32,928 nt of DNA from Streptomyces sp. (GTDB lineage Bacteria > Actinomycetota > Actinomycetes > Streptomycetales > Streptomycetaceae): contig NZ_JAPSIW010000010.1 of the NCBI RefSeq assembly GCF_031178505.1, forward strand, positions 1 to 32,928, read 5' to 3'. Within the stretch, counting starts at the first letter, position 1; each line of letters opens with the position of its first letter. The translations under genes and the position numbers were made by a program. This document shows, one piece after another, positions 22,792 through 31,312 of the stretch. The notes beneath the pieces are model-generated. The model searched no databases. It saw only the letters and a list, made by a program, of their open reading frames with translations, and was not told where the DNA came from.

Positions 22792-24432
22792 CTACTGCGG
22801 CGGGTTGCCCGTCGAGATCTTCAGGGTGAACTCGGCGTCGTCGGCGGTGATGTCCTCACCCGCCGGCGGGTACTGCTCCAGGACCGTGCCCTCGCCGTAG
22901 GTGGACTCGTCGACCGGGGTCTGGGTCATGATCTTCCAGCCGGCGGCCTGGACGCAGTCCTTCACGGACTGGATGTTCTTGTAGGTGAAGTTCGGCACCT
23001 CGAACTTGCTGGGGTCGTCGCTCGACTCCGTCGGCTGGGTGCACTTCTTCACGTCGATGGTCTTGGTCAGGTCGGGGCCCTTGTGCCCGGGCTTCGCCGA
23101 AGGGCTCCCCTCCGAGTCCGTGCCGGCCGTGCTGCCGCTGGTGGTGCCGCCGGCGCCGGCCTCGGGGGCCGGGTCGTCCTTCTGGCTGAGGGCGATGACC
23201 AGGCCGCCGACGGCGAGCAGGGCGACGATGATCGCGCCGAGCAGGAGGGGCGTGTTCCGGCGGGAGCCGCCGCCACGGACGGGAGCGGGCGCGTGCGTCT
23301 GGTAGACCGGCGCGGCGGCCGGGGTCGGGTAGCCGCCGGGCGCGGGCGTCGGGGCCTGCTGCGGGTAGCCGTACGCCGGGGCGGGCGCGTGCGTCGCCGG
23401 GCCGTAGGGGCCGGGCTGCGGGTGCGGCGTCGGCGGCAGGTAGGACTGCGGGCCCGGCGGCGGGGTCTGGCCGACCGGCGGGAAGACCGCCGAGCTGACG
23501 CCCGAGCCGCTGCCCACGGGGGCGCCCGGCACGATGACGGGGGCGGCGGTCTGGCCGGCGGAGAGCACCCGCAGGCACTCCTGGCGCATCGCGTCCGCGC
23601 TGGGGAACCGCTCGTTCGGGTTCTTCCGCAGCGCCCGCGCGACCAGCGCGTCCATCGCCGGCGTCACCGACCGGTTCACGGAGGACGGCGCGACCGGCTC
23701 CTCCTGCACGTGCGCGTAGGCGATGGCCAGCGGCGAGTCGGCGTCGAACGGCAGCCGGCCCGTCAGCAGCTGGAACAGCATGATGCCGACCGAATAAAGG
23801 TCGGAGCGGGCGTCCACGGCCCGCCCGAGGGCCTGCTCGGGGGAGAGGTACTGCGGGGTGCCGACGACCATGCCGGTCTGGGTCATCGAGGTGACGCCGG
23901 ACTGCATGGCCCGCGCGATGCCGAAGTCCATGACCTTCACGACGCCGCGCTTGGTCATCATCACGTTGCCGGGCTTGATGTCGCGGTGGACCAGGCCCAT
24001 CTCGTGGCTGGTCTCCAGGGCCGCGAGCACGTCGGCGGTGACCTTCAGCGCCTTGTCGGCCGGCATCGCGCCGAACTGCGCCACGTCGGAGGCGAGGACC
24101 GAGCCGAGCGGCCGGCCCTCCACGTACTCCATGACGATGTACGGCATGACGGCGCCGTCGAGGGTGTCCTCGCCGGTGTCGAAGACCGAGACGATGTTGG
24201 TGTGCGACAGCTTCGCGACGGCCTGCGCCTCACGGCGGAACCGTTCGCGGAAGGACTGCTCGCGGCCGAGCTCCGTGTGCAGCGTCTTGATCGCGACCTG
24301 GCGGTCGAGCGCGGTGTCGTAGGCCAGGTACACCGACGCCATGCCGCCCTCGCCGAGCAGGTCGCGCAGCTGGTACCGGCCGCCCGCGACCGAACCGCCC
24401 GCATAGCGGCCCTGTGCGCCGTCCTGGCTCAT
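22792..24432 (-). CDS. PknB-type Ser/Thr protein kinase with one PASTA domain
   Basis: 546 residues from ATG 24432, with GGGGGAAG upstream. It is a membrane receptor kinase. The kinase domain spans about 20-290 with a glycine-rich loop GEGGMASVY (27-35), Lys49, HRDIKPGN (149-156, catalytic Asp151), DFG (169-171), an activation loop SMTQTGMVVGTPQYLSPE and ARSDLYSVG. A Pro/Gln/Tyr-rich juxtamembrane linker (about 295-390) follows, then one membrane segment (395-415) and an external Ser/Gly linker. A single PASTA domain (about 475-546, KFEVPNFTYKNIQSVKDCVQAAGW, then GEGTVLEQYPPAGE) probably binds peptidoglycan or lipid II. Typical PknB has four PASTA repeats. All catalytic residues are present. 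The gene is divergent from a second kinase gene. Confidence 0.93.
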   Translation of the reverse strand: MSQDGAQGRYAGGSVAGGRYQLRDLLGEGGMASVYLAYDTALDRQVAIKTLHTELGREQSFRERFRREAQAVAKLSHTNIVSVFDTGEDTLDGAVMPYIVMEYVEGRPLGSVLASDVAQFGAMPADKALKVTADVLAALETSHEMGLVHRDIKPGNVMMTKRGVVKVMDFGIARAMQSGVTSMTQTGMVVGTPQYLSPEQALGRAVDARSDLYSVGIMLFQLLTGRLPFDADSPLAIAYAHVQEEPVAPSSVNRSVTPAMDALVARALRKNPNERFPSADAMRQECLRVLSAGQTAAPVIVPGAPVGSGSGVSSAVFPPVGQTPPPGPQSYLPPTPHPQPGPYGPATHAPAPAYGYPQQAPTPAPGGYPTPAAAPVYQTHAPAPVRGGGSRRNTPLLLGAIIVALLAVGGLVIALSQKDDPAPEAGAGGTTSGSTAGTDSEGSPSAKPGHKGPDLTKTIDVKKCTQPTESSDDPSKFEVPNFTYKNIQSVKDCVQAAGWKIMTQTPVDESTYGEGTVLEQYPPAGEDITADDAEFTLKISTGNPPQ

Positions 24433-24484
24433 CTGTGCTTCCCCCTACGCGCGCGTGGCGGCGTTGATCCGGATTTTCCTGGCC

Positions 24485-24513
24485 AAGTCTGCCCGAGGGC
24501 CCCGACACGTCAA
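24485..24513 (-). promoter_or_regulatory. Probable promoter of the PASTA kinase gene
   Basis: On the minus strand TTGACG (24508-24513) and AGACTT (24485-24490) are 17 bases apart, about 50 bases before the start codon. The -35 is near consensus; the -10 is weak. Confidence 0.5.
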
Positions 24514-24564
24514 GCCGGGTGCCCGTTCCGTGACCCTCCGCACAAGAAGCGTCTCGGAAGCGTT

Positions 24565-24626
24565 ATGGGAATCCCATCGAATTTGCACAGGTGTACACGG
24601 AGAGGATGGGATGGCCGGTCCATCCC
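24565..24626. promoter_or_regulatory. Two inverted repeats between the divergent kinase genes
   Basis: ATGGGA-A-TCCCAT (24565-24577) is a perfect odd palindrome, and GGGATGG-ccggt-CCATCCC (24608-24626) is a second one built from the same TGGGAT/ATCCCA elements. They lie in the 264-bp spacer upstream of both kinase genes and are candidate operator sites. The + strand -10 of the right-hand kinase may be TAGCGT near 24652. Confidence 0.4.
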
Positions 24627-24696
24627 GGACCGTGATGTCGCACGGAGCCTGTAGCGTGACGACTGGACACGGCACGACAGACGACGGCGAGGACTG

Positions 24697-26352
<1,656 letters not shown>

Positions 26353-26375
26353 CCCGGCCCCGGGACCGTATCCGC

Positions 26376-27392
26376 TCAGGCGGCGAAGGCGTCACGTACG
26401 GCGTCGTACTCCCGGGTCCACCAGACCGCCAGGGCCGACACCGCGGGAAACTGCGGGTCGGCCCTGCGGTCGTGCAGCTGGTAGCGCCAGCGCAGGGTCC
26501 AGAAGTCGTTGAGCCGCTCCCACCACACCCGGTGGGCCGCCGCGGCCAGCTCGGCGCCGTCCGCCCCCGTCGCCCGCCGGTACGCGCGCGCGTAGGCCCG
26601 GACCTTCTCCAGGGCCAGCTCTCCCCCGGGCCGTACGAAGAAGATCGCGGCGGCCCGGACGGCCTCCTCGGCGCGCGGGCGGACGCCGAGGCGGTCCCAG
26701 TCGACGATGGCGGCCGGCTCCGCGCCCCGGTACAGCAGGTTGAGCGGGTGGAAGTCGCCGTGCACCCAGCCCGAGGCGGGGGCGGGCGGCGGCCGGTGGT
26801 GGGCGTGCTGGGCGAGGAGGCGGCGCCGTTCCCGCAGGCGGTGTTCGGCCAGCACGTCGAAGCTGTCGTGGGGGCGGTGGGCGCGGACGAGGCGGATCAG
26901 CTCGTCGATGACGCGGAAGGTGTCCTCGGGGCGGGCGCTCTCGTGCGCGGCACCCGGCCGGGGGCTGTCCATGACCCGGTCCAGGCAGGTGTGGACGTGG
27001 CCGAGGAGGGTGCCGAGGCGACGGGAGCCGCCGGGGGAGAGCTGGGCGCCGTCGCGGTGGCGGCCCTCGACCCACGGGTGGAGGGCGTAGCAGTGGCCGC
27101 CGACGACGGCGACGGTGCGGCCCCTCCGGTCGGCGAGGGGCGGGGCGACGGGCAGGCCGAGGCCGTGCAGGCGCTGGATGGCCCGGTGCTGGCGGAGGAT
27201 GGTGGCCCGGTCGGCGGTGGGGGCGTCGAGGTGCTGCTTGAGGAAGTAGGAGCCGCGGGTGGTGGAGAGGCGGTAGCCGCGGTTGAGCAGTCCCTCGGTG
27301 ACGGGTTCGCAGGAGAGCGGTTCACCGGCCTGCGGGTAACGGCGCAGCACGGCGCCGACCGGAGGAGCGAGTGTTGCAGATGAGCGCGGCAC
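26376..27392 (-). CDS. Aminoglycoside phosphotransferase (APH) fold protein
   Basis: 338 residues from the GTG at 27390-27392. It is an APH/choline kinase-like enzyme with an intact catalytic loop WVHGDFHPLNLLY (209-221; Asp213) and metal-binding IVDWDRLGVRP (229-239). The N-lobe has NRGYRLSTTRGSYFLKQH with a probable ATP-binding Lys52, then HPWVEGR. The C-terminus is Arg/Trp-rich. This resembles homoserine kinase type II or CotS-type metabolite kinases more than true resistance enzymes; the substrate is unknown and resistance should not be assumed. It lies 15 bases after the split-barrel gene on the same strand, so they may be one unit. TACCAT seven bases before the GTG could also give a leaderless start of its own. 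It is convergent with the repeat-tail kinase. Confidence 0.85.
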   Translation of the reverse strand: MPRSSATLAPPVGAVLRRYPQAGEPLSCEPVTEGLLNRGYRLSTTRGSYFLKQHLDAPTADRATILRQHRAIQRLHGLGLPVAPPLADRRGRTVAVVGGHCYALHPWVEGRHRDGAQLSPGGSRRLGTLLGHVHTCLDRVMDSPRPGAAHESARPEDTFRVIDELIRLVRAHRPHDSFDVLAEHRLRERRRLLAQHAHHRPPPAPASGWVHGDFHPLNLLYRGAEPAAIVDWDRLGVRPRAEEAVRAAAIFFVRPGGELALEKVRAYARAYRRATGADGAELAAAAHRVWWERLNDFWTLRWRYQLHDRRADPQFPAVSALAVWWTREYDAVRDAFAA

Positions 27393-27407
27393 TCCACATA
27401 TGGTAGA

Positions 27408-27863
27408 TCACGCAGCGTGTCGGGAGTGTCGCTCTGTGAAATCGGCGGGAGCGGCCGGCCCTGTGGAGCCCCCGGCCGCGTACTCGAGGACGTGGACCGA
27501 CACGAACTGCGGGGTGATCCGCAGGAAGACCGGGACGAAGGGCTCCCCGTCCACCCGGACGGGTTCGGGCCCGAGGGCGGCGCGCTCGTCCTCCACCGGC
27601 TCGACGGCCTCCGCCGTGCCGGTGAACTGGACGGACCACGGGGAGGTGAGGCCGGTGGCGAGGTTGTCCGCCTCGTACGCCACGACGCCGCCGTGGCAGG
27701 CCCGGTGGTAGCCGAAGCCCTGGTGGAGCCGGACCAGGACGCACCGGCCGGTCACCACGTGCCGGGCGGGGGCGACGAACGGCAGGGCGCGCATGCTGGT
27801 CGCCAGGCGGCCGTACGGCACCCGGCCGAGCAGTTCGAGGGCGCGGCTCTCCTCGGAGGACAT
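27408..27863 (-). CDS. Pyridoxamine 5'-phosphate oxidase-like flavin split-barrel protein
   Basis: 151 residues from the ATG at 27861-27863 (MSSEESRALELLGRVPYGRLATS); a GTG nine bases earlier is also possible. The fold family binds FMN, F420 or haem. Seen: the entry helix and GRLATS strand, PARHVVTGRCVLVRLHQG, and SPWSVQFTGTAEAV in the barrel. It belongs to the short class of putative flavin-binding proteins of unknown substrate, not to the vitamin B6 biosynthetic enzyme, which is longer and has a defined substrate loop. A DosR-like box lies 57 bases upstream, and the next gene beyond it encodes a DosR-family regulator. Proteins of this fold are frequent members of DosR-type dormancy regulons, so hypoxia or redox control is plausible. 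Confidence 0.82.
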   Translation of the reverse strand: MSSEESRALELLGRVPYGRLATSMRALPFVAPARHVVTGRCVLVRLHQGFGYHRACHGGVVAYEADNLATGLTSPWSVQFTGTAEAVEPVEDERAALGPEPVRVDGEPFVPVFLRITPQFVSVHVLEYAAGGSTGPAAPADFTERHSRHAA

Positions 27864-27919
27864 GGCCCTCACTCTGCGCGACCGCGTACCGCGCCGGAAG
27901 GGACGGGCGCCCCCCGCCG

Positions 27920-27939
27920 ACGGGGACGTAGGTCCCGAA
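27920..27939 (-). promoter_or_regulatory. DosR/DevR-like box upstream of the split-barrel gene
   Basis: Palindrome GGGAC-GTAG-GTCCC (27923-27936) flanked by CGAA on the right. It fits the TTSGGGACTWWAGTCCCSAA form of DosR boxes at about 16 of 20 positions, with both GGGAC arms and the 4-base spacer intact. It sits 57 bases before the start codon. Binding by the regulator at 28101-28760 is inference from family and proximity. Confidence 0.55.
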
Positions 27940-28100
27940 TTCCGTACCCCGGATGGCGCGGGACGGGCCGTTTTCCGGACCCGGGGGGCGAAATGAATGA
28001 TTCCGACCTTGCTTCGCGCGGCCGGGCCGCCGCCCCGGGACCCGTTGCGTTCCGGCCGCCCGGCCCCGACCTGCCGAATCCCGGCCTGCCGGTTCGGCCG

Positions 28101-28760
28101 TCAGTGGCGTTCGGCCTGCAGCCGCGCCACGTACGCCGCGGCCTGCGAGCGGCGCTCCATGCCCAGCTTGGACAGCAGGCTGGAGACGTAGTTCTTGATG
28201 GTCTTCTCCGCCAGGTGGAGCCGCTCGCCGATGGCCCGGTTGGTCAGGCCCTCGCCGATCAGGTCCAGGATCCTGCGCTCCTGCTCGGTGAGGTGGGCGA
28301 GCCGGTCGTCCCCCTTGGGGCCGTTGCCGTCGCGCAGCCGCTCCAGGACCCGGGCGGTGGCCACCGGGTCGAGCAGGGACCTGCCCGCCGCCACGTCCCG
28401 TACCGCGTTGAGCAGTTCGTTGCCGCGGATCGCCTTGAGGACATAACCCGAGGCCCCGGCCATGATCGCGTCGAAGAGGGCCTCGTCGTCCGCGTAGGAG
28501 GTCAGCATCAGGCATTTGATCGACTCGTCCTGGGAGCGGACCTCCCGGCAGACCTCCACACCGCTGCCGTCGGGGAGCCGGACGTCGAGCACGGCCACGT
28601 CCGGGCGGGTCGCCGGGATCCTGACCAGGGCGTCCGCCGCCGTACCGGCCTCTCCGACCACCTCGATGCCGTCCTCCACGGAGAGCAGCTCGTGGACGCC
28701 GCGCCGGACGACTTCGTGGTCATCCAGCAGAAATACCCGGATTTTTCCTTCTTCGCGCAC
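28101..28760 (-). CDS. Orphan NarL/DevR-type response regulator
   Basis: 219 residues from the GTG at 28758-28760 (MREEGKIRVFLLDDHEVV). The receiver domain has acidic residues at 13-14, phospho-acceptor Asp59 (VAVLDVRLPDGSG), Thr87 and Lys109 (GYVLKA), so phosphorylation should work. The C-terminal LuxR helix-turn-helix is at about 155-212 (LTEQERRILDLIGEGLTNRAI, then AEKTIKNYVSSLLSKLGMERRSQAAAY), closely DosR/DevR-like. No histidine kinase gene adjoins it in this window. From memory, the S. coelicolor counterpart next to bkd is an orphan regulator reported to take phosphate from a non-cognate kinase. It probably controls a redox or hypoxia set including the gene with the box at 27920. It is divergent from bkdFGH, 362 bases away. 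Confidence 0.9.
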   Translation of the reverse strand: MREEGKIRVFLLDDHEVVRRGVHELLSVEDGIEVVGEAGTAADALVRIPATRPDVAVLDVRLPDGSGVEVCREVRSQDESIKCLMLTSYADDEALFDAIMAGASGYVLKAIRGNELLNAVRDVAAGRSLLDPVATARVLERLRDGNGPKGDDRLAHLTEQERRILDLIGEGLTNRAIGERLHLAEKTIKNYVSSLLSKLGMERRSQAAAYVARLQAERH

Positions 28761-28881
28761 GCGGACAGTCTCACATATTGACTCTTCCCGCGCCCGGGGT
28801 CCGCGGGATAACGTGCCGCATGTTCCGACGACGGCGTCGGGTCGTTGTCCATGCGCTGACCAGCGGCGTGTCCCCTTTTTT

Positions 28882-28910
28882 CGATTTACTTGGAAATCCA
28901 AGCAAAATCG
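28882..28910. promoter_or_regulatory. Nested palindrome in an A+T-rich patch upstream of bkdFGH
   Basis: Inner arms CTTGGA (28889-28894) and TCCAAG (28897-28902) are separated by AA. Outer arms CGATTT (28882-28887) and AAATCG (28905-28910) flank them at one and two bases. Six T's precede it. A sequence this rich in A and T stands out from its surroundings. It looks like an operator for a dimeric regulator rather than a terminator, since the T's are on the wrong side for bkdF and no gene ends here. Confidence 0.5.
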
Positions 28911-29046
28911 CAGGTCAAGCGGGGTTACGCAGGAATGCCGCACTATGGGTAACGTGCCTATGACGGCGCTCGCCGGGGCACCTGTCACGCCCGACTCCGG
29001 CCGCGTCGCACCCACCCCGTGCGAAGGGTACGGATAGGGCGGAGCC

Positions 29047-29069
29047 TCCCCTTACTCGCAGTAGGGGGG
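29047..29069 (+). promoter_or_regulatory. Hairpin or inverted repeat in the bkdF leader
   Basis: TCCCCTTACT (29047-29056) and AGTAGGGGGG (29060-29069) pair over ten positions, two of them wobbles, with loop CGC. It ends 40 bases before the ribosome site. It may be an RNA structure in the leader or a TTACT-cgc-AGTAG protein site; I cannot tell which. Confidence 0.4.
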
Positions 29070-29122
29070 ACCCCAGGCCTCACCGGCGAACCCGGGGGCC
29101 GGACCGACGGAGGAGCACGCAC

Positions 29123-30319
29123 GTGACCGTGGAGAGCACTGCCGCGCGCAAGACGACGCGACGCAGCAGCGGCACCAAGCGCACCGCAAGCGCGAGCACG
29201 AGCACCACCAAGAAGACGAGCCCGCGCGCGGCCGGGGCCGGCGCCACGGAGCCCGAGCTCGTCCAGCTGCTGACGCCCGAGGGAGAGCGCGTCCAGCACC
29301 CCGACTACGACATCGACCTGAGCGCCGAGGAGCTGCGCGGGCTCTACCGCGACATGGTCCTCACCCGCCGTTTCGACGCCGAGGCCACGTCCCTCCAGCG
29401 GCAGGGCGAGCTGGGCCTGTGGGCCTCGCTGCTCGGCCAGGAGGCCGCCCAGATCGGTTCCGGCCGGGCCCTGCGCGACGACGACTACGTCTTCCCGACC
29501 TACCGGGAGCACGGTGTCGCCTGGTGCCGCGGGGTCGACCCGACCAACCTGCTCGGCATGTTCCGCGGGGTGAACAACGGCGGCTGGGACCCCAGCAGCA
29601 ACAACTTCCACCTCTACACGATCGTCCTCGGCTCGCAGACGCTGCACGCCACCGGCTACGCCATGGGCATCGCCAAGGACGGGGCCGACTCCGCGGTGCT
29701 CGCCTACTTCGGCGACGGCGCCTCCAGCCAGGGCGACGTCAACGAGTCGTTCGTCTTCTCCGCGGTCTACAACGCCCCCGTCGTGTTCTTCTGCCAGAAC
29801 AACCAGTGGGCCATCTCCGAGCCCATCGAGAAGCAGACCCGCGTCCCGCTCTACCAGCGCGCCCGCGGCTTCGGTTTCCCCGGCGTGCGGGTCGACGGCA
29901 ACGACGTCCTGGCCTGCCTGGCCGTGACGCGCGACGCCCTGGAGCGCGCCCGGCGCGGCGAGGGCCCCACGCTCATCGAGGCGTTCACCTACCGCATGGC
30001 CGCCCACACCACCTCCGACGACCCGACCCGCTACCGCCGCGACGCGGAGCGCGAGGCGTGGGAGGCGAAGGACCCGATCCAGCGCCTCAAGGTGTACCTG
30101 GAGAACGCGGGCCACGCCGACGCCGCCTTCTTCGAGGCCCTGGAGGAGGAGAGCGAGGCGCTCGGCAAGCACGTCCGCGAGGTCGTCCGTGCCATGCCCG
30201 TTCCCGACCACATGGCGATGTTCGACCACACGTACGCGGACGGGCACGCGCTCGTCGACGAGGAGCGCGCGGAGTTCGCCGCCTACCAGGCGTCCTTCGA
30301 GGGCGGAGAGGGCGAGTAA
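29123..30319 (+). CDS. bkdF: Branched-chain 2-oxoacid dehydrogenase E1 alpha, cluster 2
   Basis: 398 residues from GTG 29123, seven bases after GGAGGAG. It has the same reaction and fold as bkdA at 8238. Seen: the thiamine diphosphate motif from GDG (197-199) to NN (226-227), LLGQEAAQIGSG, and YRMAAHTTSDDPTRYR near the loop phosphorylated in mitochondrial E1. The first 35 residues are a basic Lys/Arg/Ser/Thr-rich leader (TTRRSSGTKRT, then STTKKTSPR) of low complexity, quite different from the Pro-rich leader of bkdA. In Streptomyces the corresponding cluster supplies branched-chain acyl-CoA starters for fatty acids and polyketides. bkdFGH is a tight operon with 2- and 10-base gaps. No E3 gene follows within the window. 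Confidence 0.9.
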   Translation: MTVESTAARKTTRRSSGTKRTASASTSTTKKTSPRAAGAGATEPELVQLLTPEGERVQHPDYDIDLSAEELRGLYRDMVLTRRFDAEATSLQRQGELGLWASLLGQEAAQIGSGRALRDDDYVFPTYREHGVAWCRGVDPTNLLGMFRGVNNGGWDPSSNNFHLYTIVLGSQTLHATGYAMGIAKDGADSAVLAYFGDGASSQGDVNESFVFSAVYNAPVVFFCQNNQWAISEPIEKQTRVPLYQRARGFGFPGVRVDGNDVLACLAVTRDALERARRGEGPTLIEAFTYRMAAHTTSDDPTRYRRDAEREAWEAKDPIQRLKVYLENAGHADAAFFEALEEESEALGKHVREVVRAMPVPDHMAMFDHTYADGHALVDEERAEFAAYQASFEGGEGE

Positions 30320-30321
30320 TC

Positions 30322-31302
30322 ATGGCTGTCCAGAAGCTTCCCCTCGCGAAGGCGCTCAACGAGTCGCTGCGCAAGGCCCTGGAGACCGACCCGAAGGTCG
30401 TCGTCATGGGCCTGGACGTCGGCAAGCTGGGCGGTGTCTTCCGGATCACCGACGGTCTGCAGAAGGACTTCGGCGAGGACCGGGTGGTCGACACCCCGCT
30501 CGCCGAGTCCGGCATCGTCGGCACCGCTATCGGTCTCGCGCTGCGCGGTTACCGGCCGGTCGTGGAGATCCAGTTCGACGGGTTCGTCTTCCCGGCGTAC
30601 GACCAGATCGTCACCCAGCTGGCGAAGATGCGGGCCCGTTCGCTCGGCACCGTGAAGATGCCGGTCGTCATCCGCATCCCGTACGGCGGCGGCATCGGCG
30701 CCGTCGAGCACCACTCGGAGTCCCCCGAGTCGCTGTTCGCGCACGTCGCGGGCCTCAAGGTGGTCACCCCGGCGAACTCCTCCGACGCCTACTGGATGCT
30801 CCAGCAGGCGATCCAGAGCGACGACCCGGTCATCTTCTTCGAGCCCAAGCGCCGCTACTGGGACAAGGGCGAGGTCGACACCGAGTCCATCCCCGGCGAG
30901 CTGCACAAGGCACGGGTGGCCCGTGAGGGCACCGACCTGACGCTCGCCGCGTACGGCCCGATGGTGAAGACCTGTCTGGAGGCGGCCGCGGCCGCCGCCG
31001 AGGAGGGCAGGTCGATCGAGGTCCTGGACCTGCGCTCGATCTCCCCGCTCGACTTCGACACCATCCAGGCATCCGTGGAGAAGACCGGCCGCCTGGTCGT
31101 CGTCCACGAGGCACCGGTCTTCTTCGGCTCCGGCGCGGAGATCGCCGCCCGCATCACCGAGCGCTGCTTCTACCACCTGGAGGCCCCCGTCCTGCGGGTC
31201 GGCGGCTACCACGCGCCGTATCCGCCGGCGCGCCTGGAGGAGGAGTACCTGCCGGGCCTGGACCGCGTGCTCGACGCCGTCGACCGCTCGCTGGCGTTCT
31301 GA
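30322..31302 (+). CDS. bkdG: Branched-chain 2-oxoacid dehydrogenase E1 beta, cluster 2
   Basis: 326 residues from ATG 30322, two bases after the bkdF TAA stop, with GGAGAGGGCGAG upstream. It is the beta half of the thiamine-dependent E1. Motifs parallel bkdB: MGLDVGKLGGVFRITDGL, DTPLAESGIVGTAIGLAL, EIQFDGFVFPAYDQ, PYGGGIGAVEHHSES, VIFFEPKRRYWDKG and the C-terminal VVVHEAPVFFGSGAEI. It lacks the Ala/Lys-rich leader of bkdB, so it is about 20 residues shorter. Many of the same stretches are shared with bkdB, supporting duplication of the whole operon followed by divergence. Confidence 0.92.
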   Translation: MAVQKLPLAKALNESLRKALETDPKVVVMGLDVGKLGGVFRITDGLQKDFGEDRVVDTPLAESGIVGTAIGLALRGYRPVVEIQFDGFVFPAYDQIVTQLAKMRARSLGTVKMPVVIRIPYGGGIGAVEHHSESPESLFAHVAGLKVVTPANSSDAYWMLQQAIQSDDPVIFFEPKRRYWDKGEVDTESIPGELHKARVAREGTDLTLAAYGPMVKTCLEAAAAAAEEGRSIEVLDLRSISPLDFDTIQASVEKTGRLVVVHEAPVFFGSGAEIAARITERCFYHLEAPVLRVGGYHAPYPPARLEEEYLPGLDRVLDAVDRSLAF

Positions 31303-31312
31303 GGAGAGCACC

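Larger units (their letters stand above)
28761..29122. other. 362-bp regulatory spacer between the response regulator gene and bkdFGH
   Basis: No credible gene on either strand. It contains an unusually A+T-rich patch (about 28875-28910) with a nested palindrome, and a hairpin in the presumed bkdF leader. The bkdF ribosome site GGAGGAG is at 29109-29115. There is no PaaR-type operator and no TTNTCCACAGG element, in contrast to the spacer before bkdABC. Confidence 0.7.

Noticed and set aside
26376-27392. Antibiotic resistance gene
   Set aside because: The APH fold is shared by many metabolite kinases. The surroundings are core metabolism, and there is no mobile element or resistance-specific feature.
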